Below, in pieces: positions 1 through 8,398 of a stretch of 64,000 nt of DNA. Source of the DNA: Parashewanella sp049608225 (GTDB lineage: Bacteria > Pseudomonadota > Gammaproteobacteria > Enterobacterales > Shewanellaceae); assembly GCA_049608225.1 (NCBI GenBank), contig JBMYXI010000001.1, positions 81,323 through 145,322 on the forward strand, in the 5' to 3' direction. Position 1 is the stretch's first letter. Every line of letters begins with the position of its first letter. The notes beneath the pieces are model-generated. The model was not told the DNA's origin. It did not search any database and saw only the letters and a list, made by a program, of their open reading frames with translations. Both the position numbers and the translations under genes were made by a program.

Positions 1-239
1 GCCCACAGGGAAATAATGATACCGTAATCACCAAGGCTAATCCCCAACCCACCTTGTGACTCTGGTGCTTTAGCGTATAAACCCGCACTGGCTTTAACAC
101 CGTAATAAGCAACACGTTCAATCAGTTCCATACCACCAACAAGCCAAAATACATAGCTCAAACTGGCAATAGAGGCCCACATCCCAAGTTGTTTTACTTC
201 GCGCAAATCATTAGCTGCACTCGGACTGTTATCGCTCAT
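1..239 (-). CDS. MFS/POT-like transporter, N-terminal fragment
   Basis: This is the first 79 codons of a gene whose 3' part lies beyond the left edge. The start is the ATG at 239. A polar N-terminus of about 20 residues is followed by a hydrophobic first helix and the motif ERVAYYGVKA. That resembles the E-R-x-(S/A)-Y-Y-G signature of helix 1 in proton-dependent oligopeptide (POT) and related MFS carriers. It is therefore read as an inner-membrane secondary transporter. The substrate cannot be judged from this fragment, and family assignment rests on one motif. Confidence 0.6.
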   Translation of the reverse strand, partial: MSDNSPSAANDLREVKQLGMWASIASLSYVFWLVGGMELIERVAYYGVKASAGLYAKAPESQGGLGISLGDYGIIISLW

Positions 240-339
240 GTCCTACCTTCTTATAATTATAAATTTGAAACACTGTACCTAATTCCTACAAAAAAACCAG
301 ATCTGCGCAATATTTAACCTAAATGTTTAACCTAAATAT

Positions 340-675
340 TTAACCGCAACATTTTTTATATTTGATACCACTGCCGCAACTGCATGGATCATTTCTATTT
401 GGCTTGTTTGCAACAGTTGTGGATTTAGGTTTATTAAGTAAGCTCTTTAATTGGCTGATGTTTTCATCTGCTGATGCGTCGATAATGATGTTGGCGATAA
501 AATTATGCTGTTCAACTAATGCCTGAACTTCCTTTTTACGTTGCTCAGTTGTTACCGTCAATGATAAAGGTGATGCAGCAGTACCTAACTTAACCACTCG
601 ATTGACGTTATAACCACTTTGTCCGTAAGAAGGTTTTGGCGTTTGGCGACCTTTAAAGAAAAACTTATCAGACAT
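340..675 (-). CDS. SEC-C/SWIM metal-binding motif protein, PBPRA1643 family
   Basis: A small soluble protein of 111 residues. Its C-terminus (about residues 95-111) is a SEC-C zinc-binding motif, DPCSCGSGIKYKKCCG, with the C-x-C and C-C ligands intact. The N-terminal FFFKGRQTPKP and the overall length match the PBPRA1643 family of marine gammaproteobacteria. The SEC-C motif is the zinc finger that in SecA binds SecB and ribosomes, but no function is known for this short family. It stands alone, with about 75-100 bp to each neighbour on the same strand. Confidence 0.85.
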   Translation of the reverse strand: MSDKFFFKGRQTPKPSYGQSGYNVNRVVKLGTAASPLSLTVTTEQRKKEVQALVEQHNFIANIIIDASADENISQLKSLLNKPKSTTVANKPNRNDPCSCGSGIKYKKCCG

Positions 676-753
676 CTTGCACTCATTAATGACAAAAATT
701 GGCGCTGAGCTTACCGTTATTTACAGAAATTACAACGACAAAAAGTATCATTA

Positions 754-1620
754 TTATCGATATTTGTTGATGACAATGACTATTATGGCTGGAAGATTCA
801 TTACTATTCCGTAAGTTAACGGAATTAACGCCAACTCAGGCTTTGCCAGCACGCTGGTCGCAATGAACATACCTGTCGCCGCATTTTGTATGCCTGTTTC
901 TACCATTAATGTCCGCTGACTAGCTATCGTGAGTCCTGCTTGTTTGCTGACAAACCAAGCGCTCAGCATAGCAAGGCTGCAAATACTTAAACTCATCACA
1001 ATGACTAACACACCTGACTTAAGCATGTCCTCCCAAAAGCGCCACAACATAAACAGCACTAACATAAAAAACAAACCATAAGCTAAGCGTTGAATTTTGC
1101 CTTGATGCTTTTTAATTTGCAGTGGCATCTTTGCTTTTAACACCATGCCTAAAATAACCGGTAGCACTGTTATCAAGAGTAATTTGGTGACGGTAGGAAT
1201 AACAGGGATCATAATGTCATCAACCGAATGCTGCCATAAGTTGAGTTGCCAACTTAAGCTAATCGGCAACACCAATGGCATTAACATACTGATGACAGCA
1301 GTAAGACTGATTGAAAGTGCGGCATTTCCACCTGCAAGGTGCGCAATCGCATTCGATGTCGCTCCCCCGGGACAGGCAGCCAAGACAATAAAACCAGCGG
1401 CAACCAAACTCGGCAAGGTAAACGACAAATTAACAATGCCAACATTCAGCCAAACTACAAGGGGTAATAACAACAATTGCAATGACAGGCCAATGACAAA
1501 AGCTTTGGGTTTTTCGATAATTTGCCTAAAATCATCAAGTCGTAAGTTTAAACCTAACGTCAGCATCATCAAGGCTAGAGAGAGAGGTAATACCAATTTG
1601 GCAATTAAAGAAAATTCCAT
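754..1620 (-). CDS. Bile acid:sodium symporter (BASS/SBF) family transporter
   Basis: An inner-membrane protein of 288 residues with about nine hydrophobic segments covering nearly the whole chain. The N-terminal LMMLTLGLNLRLDDF and the central AACPGGATSNAIAHLAGG are typical of the SBF fold; the second lies in the crossover that binds sodium. A late ETGIQNAATGMFIA segment forms the other half of the site. Members carry organic anions in symport with sodium. Bile acids are unlikely as the natural substrate here, and the real one is unknown. The gene appears monocistronic. Confidence 0.88.
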   Translation of the reverse strand: MEFSLIAKLVLPLSLALMMLTLGLNLRLDDFRQIIEKPKAFVIGLSLQLLLLPLVVWLNVGIVNLSFTLPSLVAAGFIVLAACPGGATSNAIAHLAGGNAALSISLTAVISMLMPLVLPISLSWQLNLWQHSVDDIMIPVIPTVTKLLLITVLPVILGMVLKAKMPLQIKKHQGKIQRLAYGLFFMLVLFMLWRFWEDMLKSGVLVIVMSLSICSLAMLSAWFVSKQAGLTIASQRTLMVETGIQNAATGMFIATSVLAKPELALIPLTYGIVMNLPAIIVIVINKYR

Positions 1621-1808
1621 TTATTCACAACATAAAACAACTAATTAATACAATTAAACTTTTATACCATAAGATTTACCGCTCTTTTATTGTTCTTGTC
1701 ACAAATTAAGCTTCATATTCGATTTTATGTAGCATATAGCTAAGAAATCTATCACATCAGATTGCTTTAAGGCACACTCATGAACAACAGTATTCAGTTA
1801 TGCTATAT

Positions 1809-1835
1809 CAAGGAAAAGTGTTTTCATTTTCCTTG
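1809..1835 (+). other. Inverted repeat ahead of the L-domain-like gene
   Basis: AAGGAAAA and TTTTCCTT form an 8-bp perfect stem around a loop of about 11 nt. It lies 20 bp before the preferred ATG at 1857. If the upstream ATG at 1800 were used it would be coding; otherwise it is a leader hairpin that could affect translation. Confidence 0.35.
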
Positions 1836-1856
1836 AGTTTAATGACGGTAACTCTC

Positions 1857-2855
1857 ATGAAATATTTCGCATTCTTTATTTACCTTTGCTCTATCTATGT
1901 TTCCTATGCTTCAGCTTTCACGTTACACCAACAAAACAACTTTGATCAAACTTCAGCCTTCAGCATTTGTGGTAAACCAGAGCAAAAGCTATTTATGTAT
2001 AGCCAAGCAGATGTTGATAATTTCAAGCATCAATTTGCAGGCTGCAAGCACTTTTTAGGAGCAATCAACATAGACAGTGCTGATATTGATAACTTAGATG
2101 GCTTATCGAATTTAGAATCAATTTTTTGGTATTTATCAATAGTAGATACTGTAGATTTAAAATCCTTAACGGATCTCAAACACCTACGCAGCGTTGATAC
2201 ATTGGATATCGAAGCCAACCAAGGGATACGCGACTTACGAGGGCTAGAAAAGCTAACTCATTTTAACAACTTATTGTTAGTCAAGAATACGAATTTAAAA
2301 GATATAAATTCATTAACTGCCCATAATGTCGCTAGTTTTATCTTTATTTCAGAAAACCCTCAAATACGGAATGCGGTAAGTGCCTCATATGCTTTAAGCA
2401 AAACCTCAGCGTGGCTTTACCAATTAGTGGACAACCCAAAATTAAAGGCGATTGGCCCTTTCTCGACTAATAAAGGTGAAATCAATGGCGAAATCGATTT
2501 AGACACTAATCTCAATGTTGAGAACTATGAATTTTTAAATAAGATTAAGAAGATTAATGGTCGCTTAGGACTATTTAATATGAAAGGGTTAACTTCGTTG
2601 AAAAGTTTTAATAACCTCAAGGATATAACAGGAAGATTGACGATCGATAATCTGTCTAACCTCACTAACTTAGATGGGCTGAAAAATCTAAATCCAAATT
2701 TTTCAGGGCAATTATACTTCTATGATAATGCCCAGCTTGTTGATTGCACTGCAATTTGCCCTTTAATGGCAAACAAAGATCATATTATATTTGTTAACAA
2801 CAATGAAAAATGCGTTGAATCATTGAATAAATGCAGTCAAGTGAGCTCAAAATAA
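1857..2855 (+). CDS. Secreted leucine-rich/L-domain-like protein of unknown function
   Basis: About 332 residues if translation begins at the ATG at 1857, which gives a conventional signal peptide (MKYFAFFIYLCSIYVSYASA). An in-frame ATG at 1800 would add 19 residues in front and has no visible ribosome-binding site. The mature part has irregular leucine-rich units of the type I-x-G-x-L-x-I-x-N-x-x-x-L-x-x-L-x-x-L (for example around DNLDGLSNLESI and GRLTIDNLSNLTNLDGL). They recall receptor-L-domain or LRR solenoids. Two cysteine pairs, near the N-terminus and the C-terminus, could cap the solenoid. No function is recognised. Binding or surface roles are inference from the fold only. Confidence 0.7.
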   Translation: MKYFAFFIYLCSIYVSYASAFTLHQQNNFDQTSAFSICGKPEQKLFMYSQADVDNFKHQFAGCKHFLGAINIDSADIDNLDGLSNLESIFWYLSIVDTVDLKSLTDLKHLRSVDTLDIEANQGIRDLRGLEKLTHFNNLLLVKNTNLKDINSLTAHNVASFIFISENPQIRNAVSASYALSKTSAWLYQLVDNPKLKAIGPFSTNKGEINGEIDLDTNLNVENYEFLNKIKKINGRLGLFNMKGLTSLKSFNNLKDITGRLTIDNLSNLTNLDGLKNLNPNFSGQLYFYDNAQLVDCTAICPLMANKDHIIFVNNNEKCVESLNKCSQVSSK

Positions 2856-2903
2856 TATTTCAAATACCTTCAATTGTCATTTCAATCAACTATATTCGGC
2901 GAA

Positions 2904-4844
2904 CTATTTACGCTTCTCAGAAAGTGAAATAATTAACTCTTCGACAGCTTCAGGATCTCGCTCTATTGTAGCGTGATGAAAAACAAGGTGAATATTATCC
3001 ATCAAATAATTTACCACCGCAGAATCTCTTCTAACTCCGCATGTCAGTAACCTGACTCTTTCAACTTGACTCAAAATAATGCGCTCTTTCCACCAAAATA
3101 ATAAAGCTAATGCAACTTCTTTGGGCAATCTATCAGTATCTTTAAAAGAAGCTGGAGTAAAATCTAACGTTAATTCATCACTGATTTCCTTTTTCGTTAA
3201 GGTTGGCAACTCCCTATATGCGTTCACAACGATAGCTCTGTCAATTGCCGCTGTTGCTTCATCATATAATTTGCTTGTAATAAATGCTTGTACTGCGGAG
3301 TGAAAAAACTCTGCCCATGGTTTATCAAAAGTTTGAACCATATTTTTAAGCAATGGAGGAAAAGATGGATATAATTCATACAACACTTTCACCGCTTTCA
3401 TCGATGACATCACTTCTTCTTTACCACCCAATGCCATTAATTGGGTCAAATGTTTCACCACTAAACCACAATACTTCCAATCTGCTCGCGCCGCTCTTGC
3501 ATAAGCAACAACTAACGCATTTAACCGATCACCTTTTTCATTTCCAGAAGCGGGTTCATAGCAAGGTGTTGGCAGAACATCCATTATCTCTGGTTCAAAA
3601 AGCGCATAATTACCCGCCATTGTGACGAACGCAGACAAAGTGATTTCGTCATAATTACAGTGTTGAAATATTTGCCCTGCAAAGATAGCCAAGTCTCTAG
3701 CAAAAGCTTCTCGGCTTTGCTTTATAGAACTTTTAATGCTTTCAGATCTAATAGTATTGATTGACTCGGTTGAATCATAAAAACTGTATTTAATTGCCTC
3801 TCCAAGTATGTGAAACATGGAAGTGAACATCTTTCTGTCGGCACATAAGTTTTGATCGATTTCCTCCCACAAAGGCAACAGATCCATCACAATTTCAGGA
3901 TCCGTCCTAATCGCTTGCTCATAAGCTTTTATTGCCTCTAAAAACACAACCGAAAACTCATCCACATGCACGTTCTTCATGGCACTTATTAATGCAGGTC
4001 GAAGGCGACCATTAAAATTGCCGCCATAGTGCAAACCTGTTTCTAATAGTTTGAAATACCAAAAGTACACTGAATGGCTCGGTGACACACAACGTTTAAA
4101 CAATAAATGCCCTTGCTTAAACCAACGGGGATCTTTAGCAACTGAGCGCTGAAAGATTTCAATGGCTTTACTACAAAAACAACCGTCAAGTTTAATACCA
4201 TGTTCTATTAATTCTTGGCTTATTACGTGCGTAATTCGAGGATAATGTGTTTTAGATATACTTGACGTTGCCATTTTAAGTACATCTAATTGAGTACAGG
4301 TTTTGCCCCTAAACTTCTTTAATACGCCAGTTATTCCGATCCTAGGAGGGAAGTGTTTATCATCTACCCACCCATCATGAATCATTTCAATGTAAGTCAT
4401 GGCTCGCAAATCATGTGAATTGAGATCAGAGACAAAGCGAAAATGCGTTCTTTTCGTAATGGCTTTTTGGAGCTGTGAAAGTCTACGCTGAGTTCGATCG
4501 TTATCGCTTCTGCCAATTTTATCCGCATACATTTTCTGGATAACACTTCTTTGTTGCTCTGGCGATAATTTACGAATGTCATTATGAGAATAGATTCTTC
4601 TCAAATACTTAGGCCTCTCCTTACTTATTTGCTCAAATCGAGCAATCAGAAACTCATCTGAGCGCATTTTGCCAATATGAAATCTGCGCTCTGACGGAGA
4701 TGTCGTCATTCTCTTTAAGTCGAACACAGCTTTTATTGAACACTGCTTTTTTGATGTACTGTTTGCGCGGTGAGGATGAACCTCATTCTTTCGGGTTGCA
4801 TCGAAGTTGGCAGGGCGACTAATCGGAGGAACAGCTTGAGTCAT
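2904..4844 (-). CDS. Hypothetical protein with TPR-like helical repeats
   Basis: A 646-residue protein with no family I can name. The first ~50 residues are polar, rich in Ser, Thr, Arg and Pro, and probably disordered. From about residue 60 the chain is mostly amphipathic helices. Several stretches look like degenerate tetratricopeptide units: AIEIFQRSVAKDPRW, AIKAYEQAIRTDPEI and YDEATAAIDRAIVVNAY. There is no signal peptide or membrane segment. No Shine-Dalgarno sequence is evident before the ATG at 4844. It sits in an accessory stretch beside two other orphan genes. A protein-interaction scaffold or secreted effector are both possible; neither is shown. Confidence 0.7.
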   Translation of the reverse strand: MTQAVPPISRPANFDATRKNEVHPHRANSTSKKQCSIKAVFDLKRMTTSPSERRFHIGKMRSDEFLIARFEQISKERPKYLRRIYSHNDIRKLSPEQQRSVIQKMYADKIGRSDNDRTQRRLSQLQKAITKRTHFRFVSDLNSHDLRAMTYIEMIHDGWVDDKHFPPRIGITGVLKKFRGKTCTQLDVLKMATSSISKTHYPRITHVISQELIEHGIKLDGCFCSKAIEIFQRSVAKDPRWFKQGHLLFKRCVSPSHSVYFWYFKLLETGLHYGGNFNGRLRPALISAMKNVHVDEFSVVFLEAIKAYEQAIRTDPEIVMDLLPLWEEIDQNLCADRKMFTSMFHILGEAIKYSFYDSTESINTIRSESIKSSIKQSREAFARDLAIFAGQIFQHCNYDEITLSAFVTMAGNYALFEPEIMDVLPTPCYEPASGNEKGDRLNALVVAYARAARADWKYCGLVVKHLTQLMALGGKEEVMSSMKAVKVLYELYPSFPPLLKNMVQTFDKPWAEFFHSAVQAFITSKLYDEATAAIDRAIVVNAYRELPTLTKKEISDELTLDFTPASFKDTDRLPKEVALALLFWWKERIILSQVERVRLLTCGVRRDSAVVNYLMDNIHLVFHHATIERDPEAVEELIISLSEKRK

Positions 4845-5152
4845 AGAAAATTACAGTGCACTTTAGATAAACCAGTAGACTCTAGCGCTTACTTAGCATT
4901 ACAACAAGATATACAGCGGCAACATTCAGCTTAAATTAAGTTATAAATTTCAAATAATTAAAGAGAAATTATTGCATATATAAATTGACGATGTATCAAG
5001 GCTCACTTATCGTTGACAACAATAATGTAATATCGCGATTAAAACCTAACCAGCTCACATTCTCGCTCACCTACCATAGAACTAATCAATCTAAAGACTT
5101 TCTTTGAAAAGCGCTACGATTCACTTAATTATCGAGTATAAAGAAAAATATT
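4845..5152. other. Intergenic region between divergent orphan genes
   Basis: About 308 bp, strongly AT-rich, between the divergent 646- and 94-residue genes. It must hold both promoters. I see no gene, no strong hairpin and no promoter I can assign with confidence. Confidence 0.5.
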
Positions 5153-5437
5153 ATGGCATTAGCTGCACTATCAACAAGAGTTCTTCCCGTATCGTTCAGA
5201 GCGATTTCTACCAGCTCAACAGCCATCAGCCAGATGGCGGAATTAAGACAACATTTAACATTAAAAGGAACTGAACGGGAAAATTTATGGTTTCTAAAGC
5301 AAGATGCTGAAATAATAAAAGCCAGTAAACTTAAAAATTTCTATTCAGAATTAAATTTACGGGCACACGACCCTATCAAAGAGAAAGACCCTTACCTTTA
5401 CCATGTCACCTTATTAAACTTTCTAGGTAGTCGTTAA
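5153..5437 (+). CDS. Small hypothetical protein (94 residues)
   Basis: A complete short ORF with an unusual N-terminus rich in Ala, Ser, Thr and Arg (MALAALSTRVLPVSFRAIST). A charged helical part follows, including ENLWFLKQDAEIIKASKLKNFYSEL. No family is recognised. Only a weak AAAGAAA precedes the ATG. The start resembles those of other orphan proteins in this window (MA-[LI]-x-x-S/T). It could be a fragment of a longer family, since the following 260 bp have no gene. Support is the open frame, its divergent position and typical codon use; it might be spurious. Confidence 0.45.
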   Translation: MALAALSTRVLPVSFRAISTSSTAISQMAELRQHLTLKGTERENLWFLKQDAEIIKASKLKNFYSELNLRAHDPIKEKDPYLYHVTLLNFLGSR

Positions 5438-5697
5438 TTTTATTTTGTAGGCAACGACCTCCTCCATCTATTCTCAATGATGTCGTACTTATCCTTAATG
5501 ATGACTGCCGACTTTTTCCACAAATGGACTTCCATAACAAACTCAAAAAAAGTAAGCAAATGTTCCGATATATACTAGAGGGGGTTCCCAATTAGATTTT
5601 TGATTGACCGACATACAAAGCTGTCGTTCTTGCATTGGCTGCGGTTAATTTTTTAGTTTACACAAAAAGAAACGCAGCCTACGGATTACGTCCCTTT

Positions 5698-6252
5698 CTA
5701 AATAACAAAGCCAATAATAATGGTCACTAAACCAACTAGCATCGCGATCAGTGATTTCCTTTTATACTTTGGACTATTCAAACCTAGGATCACACCACTC
5801 AACAAACTGAACAACAGCCCCAAACTTAAAATTATCCCTAGCACGACAAAAAATAAGCCTGCATGACCTTTATGGATGATAATTAATTGTTGTAACAAAC
5901 CGTGCTTGTATACTTGCAAGGTGACTTGCCCATCAGCATCTGCTGGCTTCAATGTAATCTCTTGAACGAGCCCATACCAATTATGATTACCACGACTTGT
6001 GTAATACATTTCTGGTAAGTCGCCGTGTTGCTTAGCATCGTAAATTTGACCAATAAAATCGTAGGCTTCTTGTTCATTTTGCGGCCAAGCTAAAACTGTT
6101 TCAACGGGGTATTCATCTTGGCTTTTATAATCCCCATGAATGTCGAGTAAATACAATAAGCCTGTAATGGTATATAGGAAAATTAACGGTAAGAAAAAAC
6201 AGGCAATGTAAATGTGCCACTTATGCCAAAATTTGCGAAGTCTTGGTTTCAT
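5698..6252 (-). CDS. PepSY-associated membrane protein
   Basis: 184 residues. The N-terminal KFWHKWHIYIACFFLPLIFLYTITG is the first helix typical of PepSY_TM proteins, with the conserved W-H pair. A periplasmic part carrying a short PepSY-like segment follows. Two further hydrophobic segments lie around residues 130-155 and 165-183. Such proteins often accompany TonB receptors and siderophore or haem uptake, and some longer relatives act as membrane ferric reductases. It lies 62 bp after the histidine kinase on the same strand, so it is probably co-transcribed with the two-component genes. Confidence 0.75.
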   Translation of the reverse strand: MKPRLRKFWHKWHIYIACFFLPLIFLYTITGLLYLLDIHGDYKSQDEYPVETVLAWPQNEQEAYDFIGQIYDAKQHGDLPEMYYTSRGNHNWYGLVQEITLKPADADGQVTLQVYKHGLLQQLIIIHKGHAGLFFVVLGIILSLGLLFSLLSGVILGLNSPKYKRKSLIAMLVGLVTIIIGFVI

Positions 6253-6314
6253 GCTCTTTATTCACTCTTGTTGGTTTTAGTTTTATTAGTTATTGGTTTT
6301 AGAAGCTTTTATGC

Positions 6315-7655
6315 TCATTCATTTCTTTTAATGGGAAATGTCATTTCAATACATAAACCACTCGGCTTTCTATTTTTGGCAACGACAGAACCTCCCATTG
6401 CCTGACATTGACGCTGAACTAAAGTCAGTCCGAGTCCATGACCGCCAGAGTCTCTAGCTCTCGACGCTTCAACTCTAAAAAACGGGGTAAACAATTTCTG
6501 TAAACAGTCTTCAGGAACCCCCTGACCTTGATCACAAATCATCATTTTCAAATTTCCATTCAACTCTTCCACACTAAAGTAAATGGTCGAGTTAATTGGA
6601 CTGTATTTCATTGCATTACGTAAGATATTTTCAATCGCTTGACCTAACGCTCGGTGATCACTTTGAGGAAAAATGCAGACTTTAGGAAGTGTTAATAAAA
6701 TCTCATTATTTGGAAATTCAAACTTTGCATCTTCTACAATGCTATCGATCAGCGCCAATACATCGACATCTTCCGATTTTAGCACTGGCTTTTCATTATC
6801 AAACCAAGCCAGAGTCAGTGCGTCTTCCACTAAGCCGTTAATCGCATCTACCTCTTTCTCAACGCGAGAAATCACTTGTTGTTGATCACCTGATTCCATG
6901 ACCAGTTTTAAACGCGTGATCGGTGTTTTTAGCTCATGAGAAATGGCTTGAATAAGCTGTCTTTGGCTACTGATCAACTCTCCGATACGATCTGCCATCT
7001 GGTCAAAATTATTGGCAAGTTCGGATAATTCATCTTGGGTTCTTCTTTGGCTTGAAGTCGAACGCACTTGATAATCGCCACTTGCAAATGCTTTGGTCAT
7101 CTTAATCAGCTCTTGAACTGGAATATTAATATGACGATAAATGAGATAACTCAGAAGCCCAGTGATCAAGATGGGTAGCAGAATGAGCATAAGGTATTCC
7201 ACATGCAAAAAGTACTCACCGGGTCTCATTCTATCGGGCAATTGAATGAGGAAATGGTAATTTTGATGTGGTAAAGGAATATCCATCACAGGGTTGGTTT
7301 CATGGGATAAGTGTATTGGCCATTTAACATCACGACCTAAATGAAGCCGTGTTTCATCAAAAACTCTTGCTGAAAATTGGCCACCAATCCACGTTTGATC
7401 AAGCTTTACCACCGCTGCCCAAGTATTCTCTTGTTTACGTAACCTTGAAATCCAAGAAGCTAATCCCTCAACATCCTTACTTGCAATAAGTTGAGAAGCC
7501 TGTTCAGCATAACGGGTTAGTTGTTGCTGATGCTCAGGTAAAATGTAACTAAAGGTATTTTCAGTTTCTTCTATAAGATATTTAAACCCTGATACCAGCA
7601 CAACACTGCAACAAGCAATACTCAAGAATAGAGTCCAAAATAGCCTCTTTTTCAT
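6315..7655 (-). CDS. Sensor histidine kinase
   Basis: 446 residues with two membrane helices (about 5-23 and 153-173) bracketing a ~130-residue periplasmic sensor. HAMP covers about 174-228. The HisKA box QAISHELKTP has the phosphoacceptor His240. The HATPase_c domain shows the N box (ENILRNAMKYSP), G1 (DQGQGVP) and G2 (GGHGLGLTLV). It overlaps the upstream response regulator by 4 bp, so the two are translationally coupled. Neighbours suggest it senses iron, haem or periplasmic metal status, but the sensor domain itself gives no direct clue. Confidence 0.92.
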   Translation of the reverse strand: MKKRLFWTLFLSIACCSVVLVSGFKYLIEETENTFSYILPEHQQQLTRYAEQASQLIASKDVEGLASWISRLRKQENTWAAVVKLDQTWIGGQFSARVFDETRLHLGRDVKWPIHLSHETNPVMDIPLPHQNYHFLIQLPDRMRPGEYFLHVEYLMLILLPILITGLLSYLIYRHINIPVQELIKMTKAFASGDYQVRSTSSQRRTQDELSELANNFDQMADRIGELISSQRQLIQAISHELKTPITRLKLVMESGDQQQVISRVEKEVDAINGLVEDALTLAWFDNEKPVLKSEDVDVLALIDSIVEDAKFEFPNNEILLTLPKVCIFPQSDHRALGQAIENILRNAMKYSPINSTIYFSVEELNGNLKMMICDQGQGVPEDCLQKLFTPFFRVEASRARDSGGHGLGLTLVQRQCQAMGGSVVAKNRKPSGLCIEMTFPIKRNE

Positions 7656-8332
7656 GAAATCCCCTCTAACTCAGTATTGCATCGATAGCCTTGTCCATGC
7701 ACTGTTTGGATCACATTCATCTCAACGCCTTGAGCTTGAAGTTTTTTCCTGATTTTACTGATGTGCATATCGAGCGTTCTATCATAACGACTGTATTCTT
7801 TATGAAGAATGGTTTGGTACAAAAAAGGTTTTGAAAGGGTCACACCAGCTTGTTTCATTAAGCTTTTGAGGATCAAACTTTCAATCAAGGTAAAGCTGAT
7901 CTCTCTATTTAATATCTTGACGATATGATTCGAGTTTCTTCTACATTCAATCACTTTTTGGGTGCGAGATTGCTGAGTTCGCCTTAAAATAGCTTCAATG
8001 CGCAACTCTAATTCTGACATATTGAAAGGTTTACAAAGGTAATCATCAGCGCCTGTTCTAAAACCTTGAATTCGATCTTGCTCACCGCCCAATGCGCTCA
8101 AAATCAACACGGGTGTACTGCTATTTTCTCTTACCTTATCAAGTATTTGCCAACCACTTTCATTGGGTAACATAATATCGAGTAGAATAAGATCATAATG
8201 ATCTTTTTGAGCTTCATAAAGCCCTCCGAGGCCATCATGAATTGAAGTGACTTGATAATTCGATCTTGTTAAATGATCACTGACTAATTGGTTTACCAAT
8301 TCATCATCTTCAATAATCAGAACCTTTGTCAT
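7652..8332 (-). CDS. OmpR-family response regulator
   Basis: 226 residues. The receiver domain (1-~118) has the acidic pair EDD at 8-10, phosphoacceptor Asp52 in LILLDIMLP, and Lys101 in LCKPFN. A C-terminal winged-helix DNA-binding domain ends with the usual HGQGYR turn. It is the cognate partner of the kinase encoded immediately downstream with a 4-bp overlap. The receptor gene lies just upstream on the same strand but behind a terminator. The regulator's likely target is that receptor or the PepSY gene, by inference from position. Confidence 0.93.
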   Translation of the reverse strand: MTKVLIIEDDELVNQLVSDHLTRSNYQVTSIHDGLGGLYEAQKDHYDLILLDIMLPNESGWQILDKVRENSSTPVLILSALGGEQDRIQGFRTGADDYLCKPFNMSELELRIEAILRRTQQSRTQKVIECRRNSNHIVKILNREISFTLIESLILKSLMKQAGVTLSKPFLYQTILHKEYSRYDRTLDMHISKIRKKLQAQGVEMNVIQTVHGQGYRCNTELEGIS

Positions 8333-8344
8333 TATTCGCTACCA

Positions 8345-8381
8345 AATAAAAAAACGAAACCCAGTTATACTGAGTTTCGTT
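8345..8381 (-). terminator. Rho-independent terminator after the TonB receptor gene
   Basis: Arms AACGAAACYCAGT and ACTGRGTTTCGTT (12 of 13 paired) enclose a 3-nt loop. On the minus strand they are followed by a run of T residues (8345-8352). It separates the receptor gene from the regulator/kinase genes. Confidence 0.8.
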
Positions 8382-8398
8382 GTAGGACCTATTCTCTT

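Noticed and set aside
1145..1648. 167-residue plus-strand open frame
   Set aside because: It is antisense to a well-supported BASS transporter gene and has no family features.
5153..5437. Organelle-type targeting peptide on the 94-residue protein
   Set aside because: The Arg/Ser/Ala-rich N-terminus looks similar, but short basic segments of this kind arise easily; there is no second line of evidence.
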